From Lotus japonicus (lineage: Eukaryota; Streptophyta; Magnoliopsida; Fabales; Fabaceae), in the NCBI RefSeq assembly GCF_012489685.1, contig NC_080041.1:103199760-103263759 (forward strand): 64,000 bases of DNA, read 5' to 3'. The notes under the pieces are model-generated. The model did not search any database. It saw only the letters and a program-made list of their open reading frames with translations, and was not told the DNA's origin. Below, piece by piece: positions 10,026 to 19,180 of the stretch; the first letter of the stretch is position 1; each line of letters opens with the position of its first letter. The translations under genes were made by a program, and so were the position numbers.

Positions 10026-11823
10026 AGATAATCTTGTCCTTAGGTACCCACTTTCTGGGTCCTCTCTTGTTAGTTACCCCAGAGGTTCTGATCACCTTGG
10101 GTGTCTCAACATGATATTTTAAAGGAATATTTGCATGATATTTAGTCATAGAGAAGGATCCCTTTTTAAGAGGATGTTTAGCAACTTTAGCAGGTACAGG
10201 ATCAGGCAATATGGTACCAGAGGGAACAAAGCATTCATACAAGGATTTAGCTTTAGACACAGAGGGCTCATTTCTAATTGGTTTAGAATAGCCAATGCCA
10301 TGCATTCCATTTCTGCTTACGCCATAGATCATTGAAGCCATTAAGCTTCTATCCACGCTTTTAGCTAGGAATCTTTGAAAAGACTTTTCATACTTAGATT
10401 CATTTCTACAATCAGAAGCATCACAGGCAACAATTTCTTCTAACTTAGCAATCTGGTTCTTAAGCACAGAGTTAGAATTGATCAAAGCATGATTATCATT
10501 TTTCAAATCAGAAATAATTTTCTCATGTTCAGAAGGAGTCTTGGAAACAGCAGATAAGTTCTTTTTCAGCTTCTTATGCTTAGACAATAAGGAGTTATAC
10601 TTATCCAAAATATCAGACAATGCATGTTTCAGTTCAGAGGTAGAGAAAGAAGCGAATACCTCATTTTCATCGTCTGAGTTAGGATCTCCTTCTGATTCTG
10701 AGTCAGAGTCAACAGCTTCCTTTGACTCTGCTCCTTTGTCTTTGACAATAGCCATTAGTCCTTGGACTTCACCATCAGAGTCAACATCCTCTGACTCTGA
10801 TTCATCAAATGTCACCATCAGACTCTTCTTCGTCTTGAAGTGCTTCTTTGGCTTCTTGTCCTTCTTTAATCTTGGACAGTCACTTTTGTAGTGCCCTGAT
10901 TCTTTGCACTCAAAGCATGTGACTTCCTTAAGCGAGGACTTCTTCTGACCTGAGGATTCAGACTTTCCTCTTGCCTTTCCTGAGCCTTTGTATTTGCTCT
11001 GCCTGTGCTTCCAGATGCGATTGAGTCTCTTGGAGATCAGAGTCAGCTCATCTTCATCAGAATCTTCTGATGCTTCTTCAGATTCCTCTTCTTCAGCTTG
11101 AAGAGCTTTTGACTTCTCAACCTTAGCCTTTTCAGATTTGGATTTCAAGGCTATGGACTTTTTCCTCAGATCTTGCATCTCTGAGCGCTTCAGCTCATGG
11201 CATTTCAAAATGCTGATGAGTTCTTCTAGACTCATATTCTCAACATCTCTCGTGAGCTCTATTGAAGTCACTAAAGGTATCCAACTTTCAGGAAGACACC
11301 TGATGACCCTTATGACATGATCTTTTGTTGTGTAGCTCTTGTTGAGAGGTCGTATGCCAGCTACAAGTAACTGAAATCTGGAGAACATTTCTTCAATGGA
11401 CTCATTTGGCTCCATGATGAAGGATTCATACTTTTGGATTAAAGACAATGCCTTTGATTCTTTGACTTTCTTGTTTCCTTCATGAGACATCTTCAGAGAT
11501 TCGAAAATGCCTTTTGCAAACTCACGATCTGTAATCTTCTGGTACTCTTCATAGGAAATAGCACTTAGAAGAATTGCTCTTGCTTTGTGATGTTGTGAGT
11601 ACAGCTTCTTTTGATCTGCAGTCATCTCTGACCTTGGGATCTTCTTGCCATCTGCATCAACTGGACGCTCGTAGCCATCCACAATAATATCCCAGAGATC
11701 TGCATCGAAACCTAGAAAGAAACTTTCCAGTCTATCTTTCCAATATTCGAACCTTTGACCGTCGAACATAGGAGGCTTTGCATTGTAACCATCTCTTTGA
11801 GTTTCACTGGTGGTGGCAGCCAT
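9913..11823 (-). CDS. Element A Gag
   Basis: 636-residue Gag of a Sirevirus. Residues 1-230 form the UBN2 / copia Gag domain (opening with FDGQRFEYWKDRLESFFLGF). Then follow Lys/Glu/Ser-rich acidic stretches (EESEEASEDSDEDE), one zinc knuckle CFECKESGHYKSDC at about residue 302, an acidic region, and a coiled-coil segment (about 410-480). It ends with YVPRAET and TAA. Gag would form the cytoplasmic particle and bind the RNA through the knuckle. The start ATG lies about 60 bp after the PBS in a good context (AACAATGGC). This copy is the only undamaged gag of this subfamily here; F has a frameshift, and E a stop and a solo LTR. Confidence 0.92.
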   Translation of the reverse strand: MAATTSETQRDGYNAKPPMFDGQRFEYWKDRLESFFLGFDADLWDIIVDGYERPVDADGKKIPRSEMTADQKKLYSQHHKARAILLSAISYEEYQKITDREFAKGIFESLKMSHEGNKKVKESKALSLIQKYESFIMEPNESIEEMFSRFQLLVAGIRPLNKSYTTKDHVIRVIRCLPESWIPLVTSIELTRDVENMSLEELISILKCHELKRSEMQDLRKKSIALKSKSEKAKVEKSKALQAEEEESEEASEDSDEDELTLISKRLNRIWKHRQSKYKGSGKARGKSESSGQKKSSLKEVTCFECKESGHYKSDCPRLKKDKKPKKHFKTKKSLMVTFDESESEDVDSDGEVQGLMAIVKDKGAESKEAVDSDSESEGDPNSDDENEVFASFSTSELKHALSDILDKYNSLLSKHKKLKKNLSAVSKTPSEHEKIISDLKNDNHALINSNSVLKNQIAKLEEIVACDASDCRNESKYEKSFQRFLAKSVDRSLMASMIYGVSRNGMHGIGYSKPIRNEPSVSKAKSLYECFVPSGTILPDPVPAKVAKHPLKKGSFSMTKYHANIPLKYHVETPKVIRTSGVTNKRGPRKWVPKDKIIYVADILDSSTETPIMVSGQWMLASHDGRKAYVPRAET

Positions 11824-11881
11824 TGTTTTTCACACCGGCCCGGATCACTGAACACTGTTAGGTGTGGTAATCAGAACTTGC

Positions 11882-11893
11882 GCTCTGATACCA
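11882..11893 (-). promoter_or_regulatory. Primer binding site of element A
   Basis: Minus strand reads TGGTATCAGAGC two bases after the 5' LTR, a perfect complement to the 3' end of plant initiator tRNA-Met. Confidence 0.9.
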
Positions 11894-11895
11894 AT

Positions 11896-13104
11896 TGAAG
11901 GTATGAAAAACGGTAGAAAGGGGGGGTTTGAATAACGTTTTCAGTATAAAACTTCCACCTTAAAGATTTTGACAAATCTTTCGAGAACTTAAGTGCTAAA
12001 GATAAGAGATAGAAAAGCACACAAGGATTTTATCCTGGTTCACTTGATAAATCACTCAAGCTACTCCAGTCCACCCGTTAAGGTGATTTCTTCCTTCTTA
12101 GAATGAAGGCAATCCACTAATCAGGTAAGAGTTACAACTGCACTTGAAACCTACAAGTGACTAACAATTACACTGACTTAGCTCACACTAGGATTCACTC
12201 TCTTAGTCTTCTCTAGGATCCGATCAACCTTGATCTCCTAAAGGAACTAAACAAACTGTTTATCAAAGAATTGTTTACAAGAGATTTGCTTCTAAAAAGC
12301 TAATAGTAAACTCAATGAATTTCAGATGAAAGACAGCTTAGAAGATTTTGAATATGTCTTGCGTATATGAATGCTTCTTACAGCCGTTTCTTTCAGTCTT
12401 CAGCCTCTTTATATACTCCAAGGATTAGGGTTGAGCGATGCATGGGAAATGCTACCGTTGGAGGGCAGTTCTGGAAAATCCAGCTTCTGCTGTGGCTGAG
12501 AACGTTAGGTAGGTCGTCAGGAAGGTACAGTAGCTTTTGTACTTGGATAGCGACGCGACCTTTAAACCTAGGAGACTTCTGATCAGGGGAATGCTTCATA
12601 TTGGAACTTGTGAAGCCGGTTGATCAGAGTTAGAGGGAAAGCACAGATACTCTGACCATTGTATCTTCTGATTCTGAACTCAGAGGGAAGAACATGGCCT
12701 TCAGAGTTTCTTGCTTCTGGACTTCAGAGTTTCCACTATTCAGCTTCTGGATCTTCAGAGTCTTCTACACCATCAGAACATCTGAACCTTCAGTGTTTCT
12801 TGGTTATCAGAACTTCTGGATCTTCAGAGCTTCTAGTGACTGAGTCCTCATCAGAGTTTGTATAACTTCAGAACTTCTGAAGCTTTTCCACTGTTCATAC
12901 TGAACATGGTGAATGCGAAAGCGTTACTTGGGTCACTCTTTATACACAGTGCTTCTGATTTGTGTGAGATTGAGTTGAGGTCAGAACCTGTAAATAGCAC
13001 ACTCAGAAAAACACGTTAGAGTACCACAATTGTTCATATCAAAAGGTTAACTTGTAATCATCAAAACATAGAGTTGTACTACTAGATCAAAACTTGATCT
13101 TACA
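11896..13104 (-). repeat. 5' LTR of element A
   Basis: 1209-bp LTR; on the + strand it starts TGAAGGTATGAAAAACGG and ends TTGATCTTACA. A TATATAAA box on the minus strand (about 12408-12415) marks the promoter. The U3 part is crowded with TCTGA/TCAGA pentamers. Adjacent base 13105 belongs to the antisense ORF of element C. Confidence 0.92.
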
Positions 13105-13430
13105 CGCTCCAGTACATGCTGGATGTTGTTGAGCCTGTCCTTTAGCTCATCCCTCTCCAGAATCTCTTCTGCAGTCTTGAGCTTCTCTTCCAAACTCTCT
13201 TTTTCTTCCAGCAGCTTGAGTTCAAGCCGGCTGAGTTCTTGCACCTCCTCCACGAAGGCAAGAAATTCCCTCAGGTCTCTCTTCAACTCTGGACGCAGGT
13301 CCTCCTCCAGCAGTGTCCGTGTCAGCTCCGAGATGGTCGTTGTACCCTCTGGATGCCTGATGTTAAGGAACAAGTCCTCCTCGAAGGCCTTCTTCCTCAG
13401 CTCTTCTAGTGCTACGATGTATGATACCAT
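13105..13430 (-). pseudogene. Antisense ORF of element C, 3' end cut off by element A
   Basis: Minus-strand ORF inside a plus-strand Sirevirus (C). From the ATG at 13430 it opens MVSYIVALEELRKKAFEED and closely matches the complete copy in F (35113-35505) until residue 108 or so. There the LTR of element A interrupts it; the last 18 codons of the open frame are LTR sequence. It is rich in Glu, Lys and Leu with heptad-like spacing, so a coiled coil is likely. Own TATA box at 13485-13493 and a conserved upstream block at 13515-13613. I do not recognise the family and cannot assign a function. See the finding on the antisense gene. Confidence 0.75.
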
Positions 13431-13484
13431 TTTTTTCCTTACTGAAAATTGTTCGAGGTGTGAAGCTTACCTTTCTCTCCAACG

Positions 13485-13613
13485 CTTTATATAGGCTTCA
13501 CTTTCTCTCTGAAAGTTAATGCTCCTACAGTTTCTCGAGGTTAAGTTCTTGGTAACTGACCCTTCTCTTTACTCCCTTGACCGGTAGTAAACGTTCTTCT
13601 CTTGCATTAACTC
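13485..13613 (-). promoter_or_regulatory. Promoter of the antisense ORF in element C
   Basis: Minus strand: TATATAAAG at 13485-13493, 55 bp upstream of the ATG. Before it, a block at 13515-13613 shares GAGTTAATGCA, ACCGG-CAAGGGAGTAAAGAG, CCTCGAGAAAC and GCATTAAC with the same position in D and F. Confidence 0.7.
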
Positions 13614-14220
13614 TCCTATTTATTTCGCCTAACTCTGATTCTTGCATCGTTTTCATTTTCTTTAAACTTAGACCTTCTCTAAGGGGGAGTACCTTGTACT
13701 TCAAGCTAAGTTTTTCACACCCCAAGCTTTTTGCTTATGACAAAAAGGGGGAGTAAACCCAGTTTTTGATGTGTAAGATGTGTTAGTGTGATTTATTTTT
13801 TCTTTTGGAGAATTTAAGAGTTCCACCTTCATGACCATAGATGTGTCACTGGGCAAATACAAGGAATACATTTCACTTCTTCTGAAGTGATTCTAAGTTG
13901 ACTCTGATACCCAAGACTCTGATACCTTGTCCGTGACTCTGATTACTTATGCGCTCTGATTACTCGATTTTCATCTATGTCATAAGTTTTTCACTCTGAA
14001 CTCTTATATCATTTAGCTCAGAATCTAGACTTTACTAACGTTTTCATCAAGTATTAGATTCAGGGGGAGCTAAGCTCAGAATCAAGCAGTGACTTGAATT
14101 CAGAATGAGCAAGATAAACTATTCACATCAGGATAAGTCTTATTCTATATCTCTAAACTCTGAGTGAATTCAGTTTAATGTTTAAGAATTGTTCATCAAA
14201 AATCTTAGTTTTGTCATCAT
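13614..14220 (+). other. 3' non-coding zone of element C
   Basis: Non-coding on both strands. It holds extra PPT-like motifs (AAGGGGGAGTA near 13681, AAAAAGGGGGAGTA near 13742, AGGGGGAGC near 14062) and two copies of CTCTGATACC (13902-13911 and 13917-13926), a perfect 10-nt complement of the family's primer binding site. Further CTCTGATTAC repeats follow to about 13965. Confidence 0.7.
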
Positions 14221-14235
14221 CAAAAAGGGGGAGAT
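14221..14235 (+). promoter_or_regulatory. Polypurine tract of element C
   Basis: CAAAAAGGGGGAGAT directly before the TGTAAGATC start of the 3' LTR. Confidence 0.88.
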
Positions 14236-15441
14236 TGTAAGATCAAGTTTTGATCTAGTAGTACAACTCTATGTTTTGATGATTACAAGTTAACCTTTTG
14301 ATATGAACAATTGTGGTACTCTAACGTGTTTTTCTGAGTGTGCTATTTACAGGCTCTGACCTCAACTCAATCTCACACAAATCAGAAGCACTGTGTATAA
14401 AGAGCGACCCAAGCAACGCTTTCGCATTCACCATGTTCAGTATGAACAGTGGAAAAGCTTCAGAAGTTCTGAAGTTATACAAACTCTGATGTGGACTCAG
14501 TCACTAGAAGTTCTGAAGATCCAGAAAGTCTGATAACCAAGAAACACTGAAGGCTCAGATATTCTGATGGTGTAGAAGACTCTGAAGATCCAGAAGCTGA
14601 TTAGTGAAATTCTGTTGTCCAGAAGCAAGATACTCTGAAGACCATGTTCTTCCCTCTGAGTTCAGAATCAGAAGAAACAATGGTCAGAGGATCTGGGCTT
14701 TCCCTCTGACTCTGATCAACCGGCTTCACAAGTTCCCATATGAAGCATCCCCTGATCAGAAGTCTCCTAGGTTTAAAGGTCAAGTCGCTATCCAAGTACA
14801 AAAGCAACTGTACCTTCCTGACGACCTACCTAACAGTCTCAGACACAGCAGAAGCTGGATTTTCCAGAACTGCCCTCCAACGGTAGCATTTCCCATGCAA
14901 CGCTCAACCCTAATCCTTGGAGTATATAAAGAGGCTGAAGACTGAAAGAAACGGCTAGAAGCATTCACATAAGCGCAAAACAAACTTAAATTCTTCTAAG
15001 CTTTCTTTCATCTGAAATTCATTGAGTTTACTATTAGCTTTTTAGAAGCAAATCTCTTGTAAACAATTCTTTGATAAACAGTTTGTTTAGTTCCTTTAGG
15101 AGATCAAGGTTGATCGGATCCTAGAGAAGACTAAGAGAGTGAATCTTAGTGTGAGCTAAGTCAGTGTAATTGTTAGTCACTTGTAGGTTTCAAGTGCAGT
15201 TGTAACTCTTACCTGATTAGTGGATTGCCTTCATTCTAAGAAGGAAGAAATCACCTTAACGGGTGGACTGGAGTAGCTTGAGTGATTTATCAAGTGAACC
15301 AGGATAAAATCCTTGTGTGCTTTTCTATCTCTTATCTTTAGCACTTAAGTTCTCGAAAGATTTGTCAAAATCTTTAAGGTGGAAGTTTTATACTGAAAAC
15401 GTTATTCAAACCCCCCCTTTCTACCGTTTTTCATACCTTCA
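14236..15441 (+). repeat. 3' LTR of element C
   Basis: 1206-bp LTR, TGTAAGATCAAG to TTTTTCATACCTTCA, the same subfamily as the LTRs of A and F. TATATAAA at about 14933-14940. It begins with a short inverted repeat AGATCAA-GTT-TTGATCT. Confidence 0.92.
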
Positions 15442-15920
15442 GTGCAATCAATCCACGTGATCCGGGAATCAAAAGTTTATCGTTTCCCACAGACGGCGCC
15501 AAAGCCTTAATTCCGACAAGCAATACCGACAAGTCCCAAACTATTAGATTCTGTGGTAGCTCCTCTGTTCTTCATGTTTATGCATTCACAAATACTAAGT
15601 AAGTCATGATTCTTAATTAGATTCTGTGGTGATCTGTTTGAGAATGTGTGTTTAATTTTGAAACTTTTGATTGTAGTATTGATGAGTATTAGCTTCAAAC
15701 CCCGGGCGAAGGTTTTCTCGACTACTGAAGATACTCAAGATGACTTCCAGGCCACAAACAATTAAGTTCGAGACTCTTATTCGAAAATTCAAGAATCACC
15801 AAACGAGTCCAGTTAATAAAAGTAATCCATTTCTAAAATAAAAAATTCTCTCATCGGGGAAAATTTTTGGGTCGAAAACGAATTGATCTCGGAGCAAGTT
15901 GCTCCAAGATATTTGTGGGA
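15442..15920. other. Non-coding flank of element C
   Basis: No gene seen. It contains a 36-bp segment at 15556-15591 that recurs as a perfect inverted copy at 26315-26350, and CCCACAGACGGCGCCAA at 15487-15503, whose complement resembles a Ty3/gypsy primer binding site, although no LTR end is adjacent. Confidence 0.5.
15556..15591 (+). repeat. 36-bp repeat, inverted partner at 26315-26350
   Basis: Exact reverse complement of 26315-26350. Both lie near CAATACCGACAAG, which occurs in the same orientation at both places. Probably part of a dispersed repeat family I cannot name. Confidence 0.7.
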
Positions 15921-16057
15921 CCAAAAGATATTTCTTTTGGGGGTGGGTCACACTAGGACACATGTCAAACTCCTATGGAGAGACTCATGTCCTAGATGTG
16001 TGGTTAATAATAGACTTGGTCTCTTAACCACACATTTTATCACACTTAAGTGATAAA
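15921..16057. repeat. Cluster of four short hairpins
   Basis: Inverted repeats in a row: CCAAAAGA/TCTTTTGG (15921-15940); an imperfect pair CACACTAGGACACATG with CATGTCCTAGATGTGTGG (15949-16003); ATGTGTGGTTAA/TTAACCACACAT perfect (15996-16007 and 16024-16035); and TTTTATCAC/GTGATAAAA (16036-16057). Consistent with a foldback or MITE relic. Confidence 0.55.
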
Positions 16058-16560
16058 AAGAAGAAAAAAAAGACTATGCTCTCCCATAATCCAGCTTGAG
16101 CTGCGAGTAGAGAGAGAAAATACTTTCATCTTCTTCTTGTTCTTGAGAGGTTGTGAGGGATCCTTGAAGTTAGAAGGTGAGGTTGCTTGGATCTTCACCA
16201 CACTATGTTGTCCGGGGTTTGTACTCATCGGATTCAGATTTAATACAAGTTATCTTATAGCACCGCTTTTAGCAGTTGATGTTCGAAACCCATAACCTTC
16301 CTTTGTAGGAATAATTGATTTATAGGAAAAAAAAGTTTGGGCACTCGCTTTTCGCGTCACCGTTGTTGTCTGAGTCACGCTAATCATCATGATAGTGAAC
16401 AATCTCCCATCCATATGGACAGGGTCGGCCCTGGGCCTGTGCAAGTAGGCCCACAGCCCAGGGCCTCCAAAAAGAAGGGGCCCAAAAAAAATCCCATTAA
16501 ACTTTCCCCTAAAATACAATTTAGTAATAATAATTAATGTTCAAGATGTTATTAATGACT
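16058..16560. other. Non-coding, with a GC-rich palindrome of hAT-terminus type
   Basis: No gene seen. At 16427-16466 a perfect 10-bp inverted repeat GGCCCTGGGC...GCCCAGGGCC sits within CAGGGTCGGCCC, which resembles the ends of a common plant hAT family. A second terminus and a target duplication were not found, so this is a fragment at best. Confidence 0.35.
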
Positions 16561-16561
16561 T

Positions 16562-16632
16562 GAGCTGGTCTAGTGGTTAGTAACTGTATATGTTACTTTA
16601 ATATACCGAGTTCAAATCTCACATTTTGGCTA
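16562..16632 (+). repeat. tRNA-like SINE head (candidate)
   Basis: GAGCTGGTCTAGTGGTTAG resembles a Pol III A box (TRGCNNAGTGG type). About 35 bp on, GAGTTCAAATCTC resembles a B box (GGTTCGANTCC). This spacing is typical for tRNA-derived SINEs. No tRNA cloverleaf is possible here, and I could not define a tail or target duplication. Confidence 0.45.
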
Positions 16633-17775
16633 GGAAGGAGGCGCATGAAGTTGTTTGATGTCTTCTTATGTTCGCCATAATAGAGATAGATGGGATACAT
16701 CTGATCCAGATGACGCCAATATTATGGTAAGGTATTATAAGATTGGAACAATATTGGCTTAGGGTTGTACATGTTGAAGGGATGCTTTGTTGCTTCGCTC
16801 CTTCGTGGAGGGACTCCTCTTCTCGAATTCAGCGATCATGTGGTATAGGAGGGGGCCAAGACACTCAACGCCCAAATCAAAAAAGTTGAGGGAAAAATAA
16901 GGATTATAGCTAAAAGGTAGCTAGCGTGTCATGAGGAGTATTCTCTGATATGTACTTAACACGAGTAACAAATTAAATTTGGAAGGACTCGTGCCAAAAT
17001 ATGATAATATAACTTTTTTTTTTTGGTAAACCAAAGTAGTAGTAAAGAGATACTAGAGGTATCTAATTCTAAACCCAAAGAATTATAAAGAAAGAAATGT
17101 AACAATAAGAAAGCTAAAACAAATATTATTCCCTCTGTTCCAGAAAAATTGTTTCAGTCATTCTTTAATTTTTTTAAAAAAGTTTGTTGTTTTAGAAAAT
17201 CAATACATTTGTTTCTAATTTTATCCATTTGTACCTTTATTCAACAAATTTTCTCTCACTAATCACATTTCATATTAAAAAACCACAACTCTTCTCTATC
17301 AAATACAACTCTTCTCTATCAAATACACTCTTCTCTATTCAATGTAGAATTTAATATTAGCACATGCTACTAGGAAAACTAGAAAAATGAATTTTTTCTA
17401 ATACTCCGCCGTTTCAAAATAATTGTCCACAAAGAGGAGATGCACACATATTAAGAAATGCAATAATATCGTTAACTTTTTAAAACATATCATTTGTTTT
17501 CCTATTTTACCTTTTAAAGTGTAATTTTATCTCTCTTTATTTTTTTCTTTTCATATGAGCATTATATGTAAAATATCAATTAATGCTCAATTAAAATTAT
17601 AAGCAGAAAGTTAGGAGTATTGTGAAACAAACTATCATCTTAGTTTTTGTGCCACAATCTTAAACAATAATTTTTTCTGGAATTGTATATAACAATAGTA
17701 CATTTCACCTTTGATTAAGGCCGAAGTACAACGGTCTCACTACATTCCAAAACAAACTTAATTTTAAATAATATA
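16633..17775. repeat. AT-rich non-coding stretch with MITE-like ends
   Basis: No gene seen. TATTCCCTCTGTTCCAGAAA at about 17130 and TACTCCGCCGTTTCAAAATA at about 17401 look like the CTCCCTC-type termini of Stowaway/mariner MITEs. Near 17672 a partial inverse (TTTTTTCTGGAATTG) could be the other end. Strongly degenerate, boundaries uncertain. Confidence 0.35.
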
Positions 17776-18940
17776 CTAGCGGAATTACCCATGCCCTGCA
17801 CGGGTTACTTTTGTTATTTACAATTTAAATTTCGTGTAACGTTATGTTTTGTATCTTTTAAGTAAATATATTTTAACAATTGTTTCAATTATATGTTCTT
17901 AATAATGATAATTGTGTATTAATTTACCATAATATTTTACTTATAATTTTTTAATTATTTAAATATGAAAAAAAATTAAAATTTTAAATTATAAGACTTA
18001 AATTCACTCAAATTTTTGTATATACATTAAATCAGTATTTTTAATTTTTTAATACATGTTTAATGATTAATATTTGATTGATTATTTTTCATATCAATGT
18101 TTCTATTTATAATAACAATAACAATAATAATAATAATAATATATATGTTGATTCAAAATGTTAATTTCGAAGAGAAATCAATATGTAACAACAAAATAAA
18201 ACCCCACTAATAATAAAACTCAAATCAAATCATAGGAAAAAATCATCAGATTAATTAAACCAAAATAATAGATAATTTACGAAAATTATTTAGATTCAAA
18301 GGCTTGTCTTATTTTTGAATAAAGTCTCACGTGACTATTACTTTTAAGTTTGAACTCGTACCCCTTTTTTTGTCTTTGACTCTTCGATCATACTTTTGGT
18401 AACCACCGCCTATCAGGGACGACGGAGGGAAAATTCATTTTATCAATCCAAGCAAATAAATTGAAGGATTTTTGTCTTTCTCCTTCATGAATTAAAAAAG
18501 GGGGTGAAACAATATATAATGGTAAATCGAAATGTATCGGGTTAGTTTTCAGTTCCCATGTTCAAAATCAAATCGATCCAAACCAAATCGAAAGTATTTA
18601 TTTATTCAAACAACTTGTTAGAAATATATATATTTAAAGTTAAATTTTTGTGAATTTTATATATCAATATTTCCTCTAAAATAAGATGTTAATGTGAATC
18701 GAGAAAAATCATTTGCATGCTTATTTTACATAAGATATTTACATATAAAACCTTGTTAATAAAGACTCGTTTAGTATGTCGTGATGGTTTAAACTTATAC
18801 AATACATTATGAGTTTATCCATTGTTTGGTGCAATATTGTATTGTATAGACTTATCCAACAATATACTCGTATACATTAAAATGATGAAATATTTAATCC
18901 ACCATATAGATGAATGATAATATTGTGACATATAACTTAC

Positions 18941-19180
18941 TTGCCACCACCAGCACTCTCCACCATTGCCACTACAACTGGTATCGATGTCATTGTTATC
19001 GCCATCGTTGTTTCTCCACCACCTCCACCACCACATGAACCACCGCCAACTCCACTCCCATAATCACCACCATCCATTGCTATCGCCAGCACCCTGCAAC
19101 ACTGTCACCGCCACCACCACAACCAAGTCCACCACCACACTCTCCACCTCCTCCACCCTCTACTACTACCATTATCACCA
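18941..19180 (+). repeat. Degenerate CAC/CCA-rich block inside the Helitron
   Basis: Imperfect run of CAC/CCA triplets. Open frames through it (for example a His-rich one) are composition artefacts, since there is no consistent frame or conserved motif. Confidence 0.6.

Larger units (their letters stand above)
1..13104 (-). mobile_element. Sirevirus element A (5' part), split by element B
   Basis: Ty1/copia element of the SIRE/Maximus type in minus orientation. Its parts in sense order are the 5' LTR (11896-13104), PBS (11882-11893), gag (9913-11823), protease (9838-10025) and integrase (801-1). Reverse transcriptase, RNase H, envelope-like region and 3' LTR lie beyond the left edge. Element B interrupts pol with a 5-bp duplication CTATC (802-806 and 9838-9842). 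A itself has inserted into the antisense ORF of element C: the base after its LTR, 13105, continues that ORF. Its own target duplication cannot be checked because the 3' LTR is outside the window. Confidence 0.9.
13105..15441 (+). mobile_element. Sirevirus element C (3' end)
   Basis: Right-hand end of a + strand Sirevirus: remnant of the antisense ORF, 3' non-coding zone, PPT (14221-14235) and 3' LTR (14236-15441). The remainder lies beyond the left edge, on the other side of element A. The first bases after the LTR, GTGCA, would be one half of its target duplication. Confidence 0.88.

Noticed and set aside
13047..13104. C-terminal 18 residues of the C antisense frame as part of the protein
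   Set aside because: These codons are LTR sequence of element A; the same 18 residues appear at the end of the LINE frame at 59302-59359.
15487..15503. CCCACAGACGGCGCCAA as a gypsy primer binding site
   Set aside because: Its complement begins TGGCGCC as in some Ty3/gypsy elements, but no LTR end (CA before it) and no gag follow.
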